Shown: positions 41,332 to 51,935 of the stretch, piece after piece | How positions within the stretch are numbered: position 1 is the first letter of the stretch | Layout of the letters: every line of letters starts with the position of its first letter | Source: Burkholderiales bacterium 8X | GTDB lineage: Bacteria > Pseudomonadota > Gammaproteobacteria > Burkholderiales > Burkholderiaceae_C | Length of the DNA stretch: 64,000 nt | Direction of reading: 5' to 3' | NCBI GenBank assembly: GCA_902506565.1 | Contig: LR732703.1 | Location: forward strand, 4,678,863-4,742,862 | Program-made: the position numbers and the translations under genes | Notes under the pieces: model-generated | The model's input: the letters and a program-made list of their open reading frames with translations, nothing else | What the model was told of the DNA's origin: nothing | The model's database searches: none

Positions 41332-42411
41332 ATGGACGCAATCGTCAAGGGCGCAAGCATCTCGGTCCCCAGCAGCGAAAAGGCCAAGGCGCTTCAAGCA
41401 GCCCTGGCCCAGATCGAAAAGCAGTTCGGCAAGGGCACGATCATGCGGCTCGGCGAAGGCGAGGCGCTGGAGGACATCCAGGTCGTATCGACCGGTTCGC
41501 TCGGCCTCGACATCGCCCTGGGCGTCGGCGGACTGCCCCGCGGCCGCGTGATCGAGATCTACGGCCCCGAATCCTCGGGCAAGACCACCCTCACGCTGCA
41601 GGTCATCGCCGAGATGCAGCGCCAGGCCGGCACCTGCGCCTTCGTCGACGCCGAGCATGCGCTCGACGTGCAATATGCGCAGAAGCTCGGCGTCAACCTG
41701 TCCGACCTGCTCATCAGCCAACCGGACACCGGCGAGCAGGCGCTCGAAATCGTCGATTCGCTGGTCCGCTCGGGCGCGGTCGACCTGATCGTGGTCGACT
41801 CGGTCGCCGCGCTCACGCCCAAGGCCGAAATCGAAGGCGAAATGGGTGATTCGCTGCCCGGCCTGCAGGCCCGGTTGATGAGCCAGGCGCTGCGCAAGCT
41901 CACCGCCACGATCAAGAAGACCAATTGCATGGTCATCTTCATCAACCAGATCCGCATGAAGATCGGCGTGATGTTCGGTTCGCCGGAAACCACCACCGGC
42001 GGCAATGCGCTCAAGTTCTACGCCTCGGTGCGGCTGGACATCCGTCGCATCGGAACCATCAAGAAGGGCGACGAGGCCATCGGCAACGAAACCAAGGTCA
42101 AGGTGGTCAAGAACAAGGTGTCTCCACCCTTCAAGACGGCCGAGTTCGACATCCTGTTCGGCGAAGGCATCAGCCGGGAGGGCGAGATCATCGACATGGG
42201 CGTCACCGCCAAGATCGTCGACAAGTCCGGCGCCTGGTATGCGTACAACGGCGAAAAGATCGGGCAGGGCCGCGACAACGCGCGCGAGTTCCTGCGCGAG
42301 AACCCGTCCCTGTCGCGCGAAATCGAGAACCGGGTGCGCGAATCGCTGGGCATTCCGCTGCTTGCCGAGTCGGCGGAGTCCGGCGACAAGGCACCGGCCG
42401 AGAAGAAGTAA
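41332..42411 (+). CDS. recA: recombinase RecA
   Basis: A 359-residue RecA. Walker A GPESSGKT (78-85), Walker B-type VVDSV, L2-loop GNALKFYASVRLD and the C-terminal acidic tail are present. It catalyses strand exchange in homologous recombination and triggers LexA self-cleavage. GGAG precedes the ATG. recX follows 9 bp later; an SOS-type box lies upstream. Confidence 0.98.
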   Translation: MDAIVKGASISVPSSEKAKALQAALAQIEKQFGKGTIMRLGEGEALEDIQVVSTGSLGLDIALGVGGLPRGRVIEIYGPESSGKTTLTLQVIAEMQRQAGTCAFVDAEHALDVQYAQKLGVNLSDLLISQPDTGEQALEIVDSLVRSGAVDLIVVDSVAALTPKAEIEGEMGDSLPGLQARLMSQALRKLTATIKKTNCMVIFINQIRMKIGVMFGSPETTTGGNALKFYASVRLDIRRIGTIKKGDEAIGNETKVKVVKNKVSPPFKTAEFDILFGEGISREGEIIDMGVTAKIVDKSGAWYAYNGEKIGQGRDNAREFLRENPSLSREIENRVRESLGIPLLAESAESGDKAPAEKK

Positions 42412-42420
42412 CGCCAGCCC

Positions 42421-42876
42421 ATGGCTTTCGGCGCGCCCTCGCTCAAGGGTCGGGCCTTGCGTCTGCTGAGCCAGCGCGAGCATTCGCGATCGGAACTCGA
42501 ACGCAAGCTCGCCAGGCACGAGGAAGAGCCCGGCGCCCTCGCCCGCGCCCTGGACGAACTGGAGGCCAAGGACTTCATCCGCGAAGACCGGGTCGTCGCC
42601 TCGGTCGTCCATCAGCGCGCGCCGAAGCTCGGCGCGCTGCGGGTCAGGCAGGAGCTGCAGCAGAAGGGAATCGCGCCGGACGCGATCGCCAGCGCCGTTT
42701 CGGGGCTCCAGGCGAGCGAACTGGAGCGGGCGCTTGCGTTGTGGCGCCGCCGCTTCGGCGATCCGCCCGCGGACGCCAAGGAGCGGGCGCGGCAGATTCG
42801 CTTCTTGATGACGCGGGGCTTTTCGGGCGCCATCGCTGCCCGGGTACTCAAGAATCCGGCGGAAGACGAGGGCTGA
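42421..42876 (+). CDS. recX: regulatory protein RecX
   Basis: 151 residues, three repeated three-helix modules (ALRLLSQREHSRSELERKL, then FIREDRVVASVVHQRAPK and RARQIRFLMTRGFSGAIAARVL), typical of RecX, which caps RecA filaments and inhibits recombination. It starts 9 bp after recA and is co-transcribed. The 155 bp after it hold only a short hairpin (CATCTC/GAGATG at 42909) and no gene. Confidence 0.93.
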   Translation: MAFGAPSLKGRALRLLSQREHSRSELERKLARHEEEPGALARALDELEAKDFIREDRVVASVVHQRAPKLGALRVRQELQQKGIAPDAIASAVSGLQASELERALALWRRRFGDPPADAKERARQIRFLMTRGFSGAIAARVLKNPAEDEG

Positions 42877-43031
42877 AGCCGTCCGGATTTCACTCAAGTG
42901 TCGTGGAGCATCTCGACCGAGATGTCTATCTACATGGCCTTCCGGTGACTGGTGCGCCGTCGGGCATGATCGGGCTGCTTGAGCGCCACCCGTCCGAGCA
43001 CCTGAACTGCCGCCGTTCCCAGCGGCGAGGC

Positions 43032-43955
43032 CTAGAGGCCGAGCATCAGCTTGAGGTTTTGAACCGCCGCTCCGCTCGCACCCTTGCCCAGGTTGTCCAG
43101 CCTTGCGATCACGACCGCATGGTGGTGATCCTGATTCGGGAACACGCGGATCTCCAGGTCGTTGGTGTCGTTCAGCGCCAGTGCGTCGAGCTTGCCGTCC
43201 TCGGTGGGCGGGAGCACCTTCACGAACTGCTCCGGCGTGTTGCTCTTGCCGTAGTGCGTGCGCAGCGCGCCCTCGAGATCGGATGCGGTCGGCTTGCCGG
43301 GGAGCACGTCGAGATGAAGCGGAAGCTGGACCAGCATGCCCTGCTTGAAGTTGCCGACCGAAGGCACGAACACCGGACGACGGGTGAGGCCGGTGTATTT
43401 CATGATCTCGGGAATGTGCTTGTGCTTGAGGCCCAGCCCGTAGGCCTCGAACAAGGGCGCACTGCCGCTTTCGTAGGCTTCGATCATGGCCCGTCCGCCG
43501 CCGGAATAGCCGCTCACGGATGGCAGCGCGATCGGGAAATCGGGCGGTAGCAGGCCGGCATCGACCAGCGGCCGCACGATCGCGATGGCGCCGGTGGCAT
43601 AGCAGCCGGGGTTCGCGACCCGATCGGCCGCGGCAACTGCTTCTTTTTGCCCCGGCACCAGTTCCGGAAAGCCGAAGACCCATCCGGGCGCCGTTCGGTG
43701 GGCGGTCGATGCATCGATGATCTTCGGCTTCTTGCCGCTCAGCTGGTCGATGAGCGCGACCGACTCGCGCGCCGCGTCGTCATGAAGGCAGAGCACCACC
43801 AGGTCGACACCCGCCATCAGTTCGCGCTTGGCGTCCAGGTCCTTTCGGCGATCGGCCGCGATGCTGATCAGTTCGACCTGCGGCATGGCTTGCAGCCGCT
43901 CGCGGATCTGGAGGCCGGTGGTGCCGGCTTCGCCGTCGATGAAAACCTTGGGCAT
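43032..43955 (-). CDS. argC: N-acetyl-gamma-glutamyl-phosphate reductase, type 2
   Basis: A 307-residue ArgC of the shorter type 2, an NADPH enzyme of arginine synthesis. NADP-binding VFIDGEAGTTGLQIRERL, catalytic Cys118 in NPGCYATGA, and GYSGGGRAMI are present. GAGG lies before ATG 43955. It is single here with no other arg genes nearby, which is common in Burkholderiales. It is divergent from sucC with about 175 bp of shared upstream DNA. Confidence 0.95.
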   Translation of the reverse strand: MPKVFIDGEAGTTGLQIRERLQAMPQVELISIAADRRKDLDAKRELMAGVDLVVLCLHDDAARESVALIDQLSGKKPKIIDASTAHRTAPGWVFGFPELVPGQKEAVAAADRVANPGCYATGAIAIVRPLVDAGLLPPDFPIALPSVSGYSGGGRAMIEAYESGSAPLFEAYGLGLKHKHIPEIMKYTGLTRRPVFVPSVGNFKQGMLVQLPLHLDVLPGKPTASDLEGALRTHYGKSNTPEQFVKVLPPTEDGKLDALALNDTNDLEIRVFPNQDHHHAVVIARLDNLGKGASGAAVQNLKLMLGL

Positions 43956-44130
43956 GGAGACCTCTGCAGCCTATGGAAAGTACGTGTTGACCGCAGCCAG
44001 CCAGAGCCATCCGCGGAGCGCCCCATGATACAGTGGGCGGTCATTCGCCGTCCCCTTTTGGTCCTACCCAATCTGCCCGGGACACTCTCGAATACCGCTG
44101 CTCTCAACCCCGTTTCCGCGAGACACCCTC

Positions 44131-45306
<1,176 letters not shown>

Positions 45307-45318
45307 GGATTTGAAGTC

Positions 45319-46212
45319 ATGTCGATCTACATCAACAAAGACACCAAGGTCATCACCCAGGGCATCACCGGCAAGACCGGTCAGTTCCACACCCTGAAGT
45401 GCCAGGAATACGCGAACGGCAAGAACTGCTTCGTCGCCGGCGTCAACCCCAAGAAGGCGGGCGAGTCGATCTTCGATATTCCGATCTTCGGCTCGGTCAA
45501 GGAAGCCGCCTCGCAGACCGGCGCCACCGTGAGCGTCATCTACGTGCCGCCACCCGGCGCCGCTGCCGCCATCTGGGAAGCGGTCGAGGCCGACCTCGAC
45601 ATGGCGATCTGCATCACCGAGGGCATTCCGGTGCGCGACATGCTCGAAGTGCGCAACAAGATGAAGGCCAAGGAAGCCGCCGGCGGCAAGAAGACGCTGC
45701 TGCTCGGCCCGAACTGCCCCGGCCTCATCACGCCGGACGAAATCAAGATCGGCATCATGCCGGGCCACATCCACCGCAAGGGCCGCATCGGCGTGGTGAG
45801 CCGCTCCGGCACGCTCACCTACGAAGCCGTGGCGCAGCTCACCGAGATCGGCCTCGGCCAGTCGAGCGCGGTCGGCATCGGCGGCGACCCGATCAACGGC
45901 TTGAAGCACATCGACGTGATGAAGGCCTTCAACGACGATCCGGAGACCGACGCCGTCATCATGATCGGCGAGATCGGCGGACCCGACGAGGCCGACGCGG
46001 CCCGCTGGTGCAAGGAGAACATGAAGAAGCCGGTGGTCGGCTTCATCGCCGGCGTCACGGCGCCTCCCGGCAAGCGCATGGGCCACGCCGGCGCGCTGAT
46101 CTCGGGCGGTGCCGACACGGCCGAGGCCAAGCTCGCCATCATGGAGGAATCCGGCTTTACCGTGACCCGCAACTTTTCGGAATTGGCCAAGCGACTCAAA
46201 GCTCTTATCTAA
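45319..46212 (+). CDS. sucD: succinyl-CoA synthetase subunit alpha
   Basis: A 297-residue alpha subunit with the CoA-binding Rossmann fold (VITQGITGKTGQFHT) and the phospho-histidine loop GHAGALISGGADTAEAK near the C-terminus. It is followed by a strong terminator, so sucCD forms a closed two-gene operon. Confidence 0.98.
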   Translation: MSIYINKDTKVITQGITGKTGQFHTLKCQEYANGKNCFVAGVNPKKAGESIFDIPIFGSVKEAASQTGATVSVIYVPPPGAAAAIWEAVEADLDMAICITEGIPVRDMLEVRNKMKAKEAAGGKKTLLLGPNCPGLITPDEIKIGIMPGHIHRKGRIGVVSRSGTLTYEAVAQLTEIGLGQSSAVGIGGDPINGLKHIDVMKAFNDDPETDAVIMIGEIGGPDEADAARWCKENMKKPVVGFIAGVTAPPGKRMGHAGALISGGADTAEAKLAIMEESGFTVTRNFSELAKRLKALI

Positions 46213-46247
46213 GATCTTCACCGGCTTGGTTCACCACACAAGAACGA

Positions 46248-46279
46248 AGCGCTCGCAATTCACATTGCGAGCGCTTTTT
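46248..46279 (+). terminator. Rho-independent terminator of sucCD
   Basis: 12-bp perfect stem (AGCGCTCGCAAT/ATTGCGAGCGCT), 4-base loop, then TTTTT. The cleanest terminator in the window. Confidence 0.93.
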
Positions 46280-46304
46280 CAATACATAACAGTGGAACAG
46301 AGAC

Positions 46305-46988
46305 ATGGAATACCTGCAAACTGCCGACTTCTGGATCGGCCTCATCAAAATTGTCTGGATCAACATCATTCTTTCGGGAGACAACGCGGTGGTCATCGCG
46401 ATGGCTGCCCGTTCGCTTCCCCCGCACCAGCAGCGCACCGCAGTGCTGTTCGGCTCGGGTGCGGCCGTGGTGCTCCGGATCGTGCTCACCGTCGTCGCGG
46501 CCAAGCTGCTGGCGCTGCCCTACCTGCAGATCGTCGGCGGCGCGCTGCTGCTCTACATCGGCGTGCAGCTTCTCAGTGAAGAAGAAGAAGGCGATGGCGA
46601 AGGCAAGGAATACGGCAGCATGTTCGCGGCCGTCCGAACCATCCTGCTGGCCGACCTCGTCATGAGCCTCGACAACGTCATCGCCGTGGCCGCCGCGGCG
46701 CAGGGCAGCATGGTGCTGTTGATCCTCGGCCTCGCGATCAGCATTCCGCTCGTCATCTTCGGCAGCACCTTGATGATCAAGCTCATGGAGCGCTTCCCGA
46801 TCATCATCACCCTCGGCGCAGCCCTCATCGGCTGGGTCGGCGGCGAAACGGTGGTGAGCGATGTCGTCCTGCGGGACGTGCTCGTTGCCAACCCGTGGCT
46901 GCACTACGCGGCTGCCGCGGCCGGTGCCGTGCTGGTGGTGGCCGTGGGCCGGCTGCTGCAAAAGCGCTCGCACGCGGCGGCCCACTAG
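46305..46988 (+). CDS. TerC/YjbE-family membrane protein
   Basis: A 227-residue TerC-family integral membrane protein with about seven helices and the paired acidic motifs NIILSGDNAVVIA and LMSLDNVIAVAAAA, which bind metal in transporters of this family. Members export Mn2+ or load metalloenzymes (MeeF/YkoY); tellurite resistance is not implied by the name. It has its own start after the sucD terminator. No Mn riboswitch is seen upstream. Confidence 0.9.
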   Translation: MEYLQTADFWIGLIKIVWINIILSGDNAVVIAMAARSLPPHQQRTAVLFGSGAAVVLRIVLTVVAAKLLALPYLQIVGGALLLYIGVQLLSEEEEGDGEGKEYGSMFAAVRTILLADLVMSLDNVIAVAAAAQGSMVLLILGLAISIPLVIFGSTLMIKLMERFPIIITLGAALIGWVGGETVVSDVVLRDVLVANPWLHYAAAAAGAVLVVAVGRLLQKRSHAAAH

Positions 46989-47015
46989 CCGCCGCCTCAA
47001 CTCGATTCCTTCTCA

Positions 47016-47828
47016 ATGGCGACTTCCAGCGTTTCAGCTTCTTCCGATACCGCGTCCATCTCCTGGGACTTCGCGGCGTTGACTGATCCTGGAAGGATTC
47101 GGGCGAACAACGAGGACACGATCGCCATCGACGCGCCGCTCGGCCTCGCGCTCCTGGCCGACGGCATGGGCGGCTACAACGGCGGCGAAGTGGCGAGCGG
47201 CATGGCCATTGCGCTGTTGCAGGCGAGCTTCGGCCGCTGGCTCGCGCATGCCGGCCCGCAGGCCAACCCGCGGGCGATCCGCCGGGCGCTGCAGGCCGGA
47301 ACCGACGAGGCCAACGCCGCCATCCTCGAAGCCGGCGTGGCCAACACCCAGCTCCAGGGCATGGGCACGACGCTGGTACTGGCGGCCTTTGCGCCGCAGC
47401 GCGTGATCGTCGGCCACATCGGCGATTCGCGTTGCTATCGGCTGCGCGACCGGCAGCTCGAACTGCTCACCCGAGACCATTCGCTCTTGCAGGAACAACT
47501 CGACGCCGGAACCATTACGCTCGAACAAGCAGCCCAGTCTCCGCACCGCAATCTGGTCACGCGCGCCCTCGGCATCGAGCGGCACGTCGAGCTCGAATTG
47601 CACGAACACGACGTTCAGGTCGACGATCTTTTCCTGTTATGTTCCGACGGATTGAGCGAGATGGTGAGCGACGAGCAGATTTTCACGCTATTGCTGCAAG
47701 ATGGCGCGCTGGCCGAAAAGGCGTCGATCCTGGTCGCGGCAGCGAACGAGAATGGTGGGCGCGACAACATTTCGGTTGTCCTCGCCTACGGGGCTGCCAG
47801 GACGAGCCCCGGCCTCAAGCCTGAATGA
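47016..47828 (+). CDS. PP2C-type Ser/Thr protein phosphatase (Stp-like)
   Basis: 270 residues. All PPM/PP2C motifs are present: RIRANNEDT, LADGMGGYNGGEVAS, GMGTTLVLA, GHIGDSRCYRLR, LTRDHSL, LLCSDGLSEMV, and GGRDNISVVL. It uses Mn2+/Mg2+ to remove phosphate from Ser/Thr. It heads an operon with FHA, cyclase and phosphodiesterase genes; no Ser/Thr kinase is in the window, so its substrate kinase is encoded elsewhere. Confidence 0.95.
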   Translation: MATSSVSASSDTASISWDFAALTDPGRIRANNEDTIAIDAPLGLALLADGMGGYNGGEVASGMAIALLQASFGRWLAHAGPQANPRAIRRALQAGTDEANAAILEAGVANTQLQGMGTTLVLAAFAPQRVIVGHIGDSRCYRLRDRQLELLTRDHSLLQEQLDAGTITLEQAAQSPHRNLVTRALGIERHVELELHEHDVQVDDLFLLCSDGLSEMVSDEQIFTLLLQDGALAEKASILVAAANENGGRDNISVVLAYGAARTSPGLKPE

Positions 47829-47892
47829 TGCAGCTGCGTCCATTGCACCGCCCGCAAAGCGCAATGATTCGAAGAACGAGATGGAGCCGGCC

Positions 47893-48576
47893 ATGCCGAA
47901 ATTGATCGTGTCGATCGACGGGGTCGTCATCAAGGAGGTGACGCTCGCCAAGGACCGTACCACCCTGGGACGGCGTCCTTACAACGACATCGTGATCGAC
48001 AACCTCGCCATCAGCGGCGAGCACGCGGTGCTGCACATGCTCGGCGACGACGTCTATCTCGAGGATCTGAACAGCACCAACGGCAGCTACGTCAACGGCA
48101 GGTCGGTCAAGAAACAGGCGCTCGAGCACAACGACGTGATCGAGGTCGGCAAGTACAAGATTCGCTACCTGGTCGCGAGCGCCGCACCGGCTGCATCGTC
48201 GACATCCGCCAGCGACCGTTTCATGGGCGTCGCGGCCGGAGCAGCGGCTCTCAGTTCGCACACGCACGACGCCATTCCGCTCACGTCCGACCCGACCCAG
48301 CACACGCCGTTGGGAACGCCGGGCGTCGCGGTCATGCGCGTGCTCTCGGGCACCGGCGTCGGGCGCGAGCTTTCATTGAGCAAGGTCGTCACCACCATCG
48401 GCAAGCCGGGCCTCGCCGTGGCGGCCGTCACCCGCCGCGTGCATGGCTACGTCGTGCAGCCGATCGACGGCGGAACCCTCCTCAACGGCGAGCCGCTCGG
48501 CAAGGACGCCGTCGCCTTGCAGGATGGCGACCTCATCGAGTTGGCCGGCGCCCGGATGCAGTTCGTCTCGAATTGA
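47893..48576 (+). CDS. protein with two FHA domains, second one degenerate
   Basis: 227 residues. N-terminal FHA (about 18-90): TTLGRRPYNDIVI, SGEHAVL and NSTNGSYVNG, all phosphothreonine-binding residues present. After a linker rich in Ala, Ser and Thr comes a second FHA-like fold (about 145-225) with TTIGKPG and LLNGEPL but without the usual Arg/Ser ligands, so likely non-binding. ATG 47893 is chosen for its GGAG at a proper distance; ATG 47881 adds only four residues. It follows the phosphatase and probably reads its phosphoprotein. Confidence 0.9.
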   Translation: MPKLIVSIDGVVIKEVTLAKDRTTLGRRPYNDIVIDNLAISGEHAVLHMLGDDVYLEDLNSTNGSYVNGRSVKKQALEHNDVIEVGKYKIRYLVASAAPAASSTSASDRFMGVAAGAAALSSHTHDAIPLTSDPTQHTPLGTPGVAVMRVLSGTGVGRELSLSKVVTTIGKPGLAVAAVTRRVHGYVVQPIDGGTLLNGEPLGKDAVALQDGDLIELAGARMQFVSN

Positions 48577-48603
48577 TCGCGCCCCGCGCAGACCGGATCT
48601 CCT

Positions 48604-51027
48604 TTGACCGGCCTGCGAAAGCACCTGCTGCGCATTGCCGTCACGCTGGTGCCGGTGCTCTTCGCGGTGCTGCATGCCTCGGGGCTCTGGCGCCTCTCGG
48701 TTCTCGACCGGCTCGACCTCTACATCTATGACGTGCGCATGCGGGCGACCATGCCGCGCACCCTCGACCCACGGATCGTCATCGTCGACATCGACGAAGC
48801 CAGCCTGCAGCGACACGGGCAGTGGCCCTGGTCGCGCGACAAGCTCGCCAGGCTGACCGACGAACTCTTCGACCGGCAGAAGGTCGGCGCGCTGGGGTTC
48901 GACGTGCTTTTCATCGAGCGCGACGCCAGTTCGCCGATCGAGGCACTGCGGCGGCTGGCTGCCGGATCCGCCGATGCGAAGGCCGAACTGGGACCGCTGA
49001 TCGAGCGATACACGACGGAACTCGACACCGACGGGCTTTTCGCTCGTGCGCTCGGGGCACGGCCGGTCGCGCTGGGTTTCTATCTGACGCAGAGCGCGGA
49101 GCCGCGCGCCGCTGGTGCCCTGCCGCCGCCCGCTTCGGCGATCGACCCGGTCGAGCTCGCATCGACATCGATCAGCCGGTGGAACGGCTACAGCGCCGGC
49201 GTGGCGCCGATTGCGAATGCAGCTGCCACCGCGGGCTTCGTCAATGTCGTGCTGCAGGCGCAAGCCGACGGCGTCGTGCGCTCGGTTCCCCTGCTGGCTC
49301 GGCTCGATCGACCCGCTTCGGCCGACCAGGGGCAAGGCCGGGCGATTTCCCTGCATCAATCGCTGGCCCTTGCGGTTTACCGGCTGGGGATGGGCGCACC
49401 GAATTCACTCCTGCCGGTGCTGGCACCCGGCGGAGGCTCCGGCGACACCGACGGCGCAGGCAGCAATCGTGGCAAAAGCGGCACAAGAAGCTCGAGTGGA
49501 GCGATTCGAGCAACCGACGCGAAAGCGAGCGTCGAAAGCCTGGTGATCGCCAGAGGCTCGGAGCTGGTTCGAATCCCGGTCGACCAGTCCTTCAGTGCCT
49601 GGATCCCGTTTCGCGGACCCGGCGGCCCGCGCGGTGGATCGTTCCGCTACCTGTCGGCGGCGGATGTCCTCGATGGGCGCTTGCAAGATGCCGCCCTCGC
49701 CGAAAAGATCGTGCTGGTCGGCACCTCGGCGCCGGGTTTGCAAGACCTTCGGCCGACGCCGGTCGATGGCGCCTTTCCAGGCGTCGAGGTACACGCCAAC
49801 CTGATATCGGGCCTGCTCGACGGTCGCCTGCCCCGGCTTCCCGACTACGCCGCGGGTTACGAGCTCCTGACCAGCGTTGCGGCTGGCCTGCTGTTGGCCC
49901 TTGCGCTGGCCCGGTTGTCCTTGGTGCGCGCCATCGGCTTCTCGGTGGTCCTCCTCGCCGCGCTGGTCGGCCTCGACCTGTGGCTCTACACGAGTGCGGG
50001 CTTGATCCTCCCGTTGGCCTGTGCATTGGCCGTCGGCTTCGCGACCGTGGTCCTCAGCCTCGGCTGGGGCTACTTCGTCGAGGCACGCGCCGGACGCGGT
50101 CTCGCGGCCTTGTTCGGCACCTACGTACCGCCGCAGTTGGTCGAGGAAATGCGCGCCGACCCGCATCGCTACGACATGCGTGCCAAGAGCATGGAACTCA
50201 CCGTCATGTTCTGCGACATGCGCGATTTCACGCCTTTGTGCGAACGACTGGCGCCGGAGGAATTGCAAGCCTTCCTCAACACCGTCTTCAGCCGGCTCAC
50301 CCAGGTCATCAGCAAGCACCGCGGCACGGTCGACAAATACATGGGCGACTGCGTCATGGCTTTCTGGGGCGCGCCGGTTGCGGCGCCGGACCATGCTTCC
50401 CTGGCCGTGGGTGCGGCCCTGGAGATGATTTCGGAAGTCGAGGAACTCAACCGTCAGCACCGGGCAAGCGGCCTGCCCGAAGTGCGGGTCGGCATCGGCA
50501 TCAACACCGGACTGATGAGCGTTGGCGACATGGGCTCGGCGTTGCGGCGCAGCTACACCGTGGTCGGCGATGCGGTCAACCTGGCTTCGCGCATCGAAGG
50601 CCTTGGCGCGGGCTACGGCTTCGACGTCGTCGCCACCGCCTCGACCCGCCGAGCGGCTTCGGACTATGTCTGGCAGGAACTCGACTCGGTCAAGGTCAAG
50701 GGTAAGACCGAGAGCGTGCAGATCTTCACGCCGCGGTGCGCGCAACACGCTGCCGCGACGGAATTGCGCGAAGAACTGGCGATCTGGAGTGAGGTCGTCA
50801 CAGCCTTGCGCAGCCAGGACGCGGCGGGCGCCCGGCACGGCTTGGCTCGGTTGCTCGAAGGGCCTGCCAATAAAGTCCTTTACCGCGTCCACGCCGAGCG
50901 ATTAGCCTCGACGACCCGCCTGGTCGAAGAGCAAGAAGGACCGGGCCCGCGCGGCGAAGTCGGCCGCACCATCGAACAACGAACAAAGTCAGGGCCTTCG
51001 GGCGCCAAAGAAGGGTCTTCCATATGA
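48604..51027 (+). CDS. CHASE2-domain class III adenylate/guanylate cyclase
   Basis: 807 residues. N-terminal membrane helix, extracytoplasmic CHASE2 domain (about 35-400; RIVIVDIDEASLQRHGQWPW, ALGFDVLF), three further helices (about 420-500), then a class III cyclase domain (about 525-700): metal Asp residues in FCDMRDFTPL and DKYMGDCVMAF, and AVNLASRIE holding the Asn/Arg transition-state pair. Lys in DKYMGD favours ATP as substrate (inference). The TTG start at 48604 has a weak ribosome site but no better alternative. It overlaps the phosphodiesterase gene by 4 bases. Confidence 0.92.
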   Translation: MTGLRKHLLRIAVTLVPVLFAVLHASGLWRLSVLDRLDLYIYDVRMRATMPRTLDPRIVIVDIDEASLQRHGQWPWSRDKLARLTDELFDRQKVGALGFDVLFIERDASSPIEALRRLAAGSADAKAELGPLIERYTTELDTDGLFARALGARPVALGFYLTQSAEPRAAGALPPPASAIDPVELASTSISRWNGYSAGVAPIANAAATAGFVNVVLQAQADGVVRSVPLLARLDRPASADQGQGRAISLHQSLALAVYRLGMGAPNSLLPVLAPGGGSGDTDGAGSNRGKSGTRSSSGAIRATDAKASVESLVIARGSELVRIPVDQSFSAWIPFRGPGGPRGGSFRYLSAADVLDGRLQDAALAEKIVLVGTSAPGLQDLRPTPVDGAFPGVEVHANLISGLLDGRLPRLPDYAAGYELLTSVAAGLLLALALARLSLVRAIGFSVVLLAALVGLDLWLYTSAGLILPLACALAVGFATVVLSLGWGYFVEARAGRGLAALFGTYVPPQLVEEMRADPHRYDMRAKSMELTVMFCDMRDFTPLCERLAPEELQAFLNTVFSRLTQVISKHRGTVDKYMGDCVMAFWGAPVAAPDHASLAVGAALEMISEVEELNRQHRASGLPEVRVGIGINTGLMSVGDMGSALRRSYTVVGDAVNLASRIEGLGAGYGFDVVATASTRRAASDYVWQELDSVKVKGKTESVQIFTPRCAQHAAATELREELAIWSEVVTALRSQDAAGARHGLARLLEGPANKVLYRVHAERLASTTRLVEEQEGPGPRGEVGRTIEQRTKSGPSGAKEGSSI

Positions 51028-51815
51028 AGGTGCGTGTGCTGGGGTGCTCAGGCGCGATCGCCAAGAACTGCCGCACGACCTCGTTCCTGGTGGATGACGA
51101 CCTTTTGGTCGACGCCGGCACCGGCGTCGGTGACCTCACTCTCGCGGAAATGGCGGCCATTGACGACGTGGTGCTGACCCATTCCCACCTCGACCATGTC
51201 GCTGCGCTGCCGTTGATGCTCGACGCCGTGGCGAGCCGCCGGGCCAAGCCGCTGCGGGTTCATGCCCTGCGGGCCACGATCGAGGCGCTGCGGGCGCATG
51301 TCTTCAACAACGTCATCTGGCCCGATTTCGCGAGCATTCCGAGCCGGGAAGCGCCCTTCGTCAGCTTTCACGACATCGTGGTCGGAGAGCAACTGAGCCT
51401 CGGATCGCGGATGAAGAAGCATGTCGAGGTCCTGCCGGCGGTGCATTCGGTGCCGGCCTGCGGCTTCGCGATTCGGCACACGGATGCGCGTGCCAGCTGG
51501 GTGTTCAGCGGGGATACGGAGCGTAATTCGGCGTTCTGGCAAAGGATCAACCAGATCGAGGTCGCGATGCTGGTCATCGAGACGGCGTTCAGCAACCGCG
51601 AGCAGGCGTTGGCGCAGCGGAGCCTGCATCTGTCGCCTGGCACGTTGGCGGGGGAGTTGGCGCAGATGGATCCGGCGTCCAGCTACCCGATTTACATCAC
51701 GCATACGAAGCCTGCGGAGACCGCGGAGATCATGAGCCAGATCGGTCAATTCGGAGCGGATGGGACGCGGTGGGACATTCGTTGGCTAGAGGCGGCGACA
51801 GTCTTGGAGCTTTGA
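51024..51815 (+). CDS. class II cyclic-nucleotide phosphodiesterase (MBL fold)
   Basis: 263 residues. Metallo-beta-lactamase motif THSHLDHVAALP (His53, His55, Asp57, His58) is intact, with FSGDT and a late YITHTKP. It hydrolyses cyclic AMP/GMP to nucleoside monophosphate. The ATGA overlap with the cyclase gene means that synthesis and breakdown of the second messenger are made in step. It ends 120 bp before the pilA promoter. Confidence 0.92.
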   Translation: MKVRVLGCSGAIAKNCRTTSFLVDDDLLVDAGTGVGDLTLAEMAAIDDVVLTHSHLDHVAALPLMLDAVASRRAKPLRVHALRATIEALRAHVFNNVIWPDFASIPSREAPFVSFHDIVVGEQLSLGSRMKKHVEVLPAVHSVPACGFAIRHTDARASWVFSGDTERNSAFWQRINQIEVAMLVIETAFSNREQALAQRSLHLSPGTLAGELAQMDPASSYPIYITHTKPAETAEIMSQIGQFGADGTRWDIRWLEAATVLEL

Positions 51816-51935
51816 CTGAGCCGGATGACGAGGAATGTCACCTACCTGAATCGCCTTGGCCCAAATTGGTCACTCGTGCGAACTTAGGTGTGAAGAAATC
51901 CTCGCTAAAGTGGGCCGGGTGGTGCGGGCTCTGCA

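Noticed and set aside
42909..42924. Hairpin after recX as a terminator.
   Set aside because: Six-bp stem without a following T run.
46305..46988. TerC as tellurite resistance.
   Set aside because: The other ter genes are absent and TerC-family proteins mostly handle manganese or other metals.
49565..49585. GGTTCGAATCCCGG resembling a tRNA T-loop.
   Set aside because: It lies inside the cyclase gene and no acceptor stem or anticodon arm can be folded around it.
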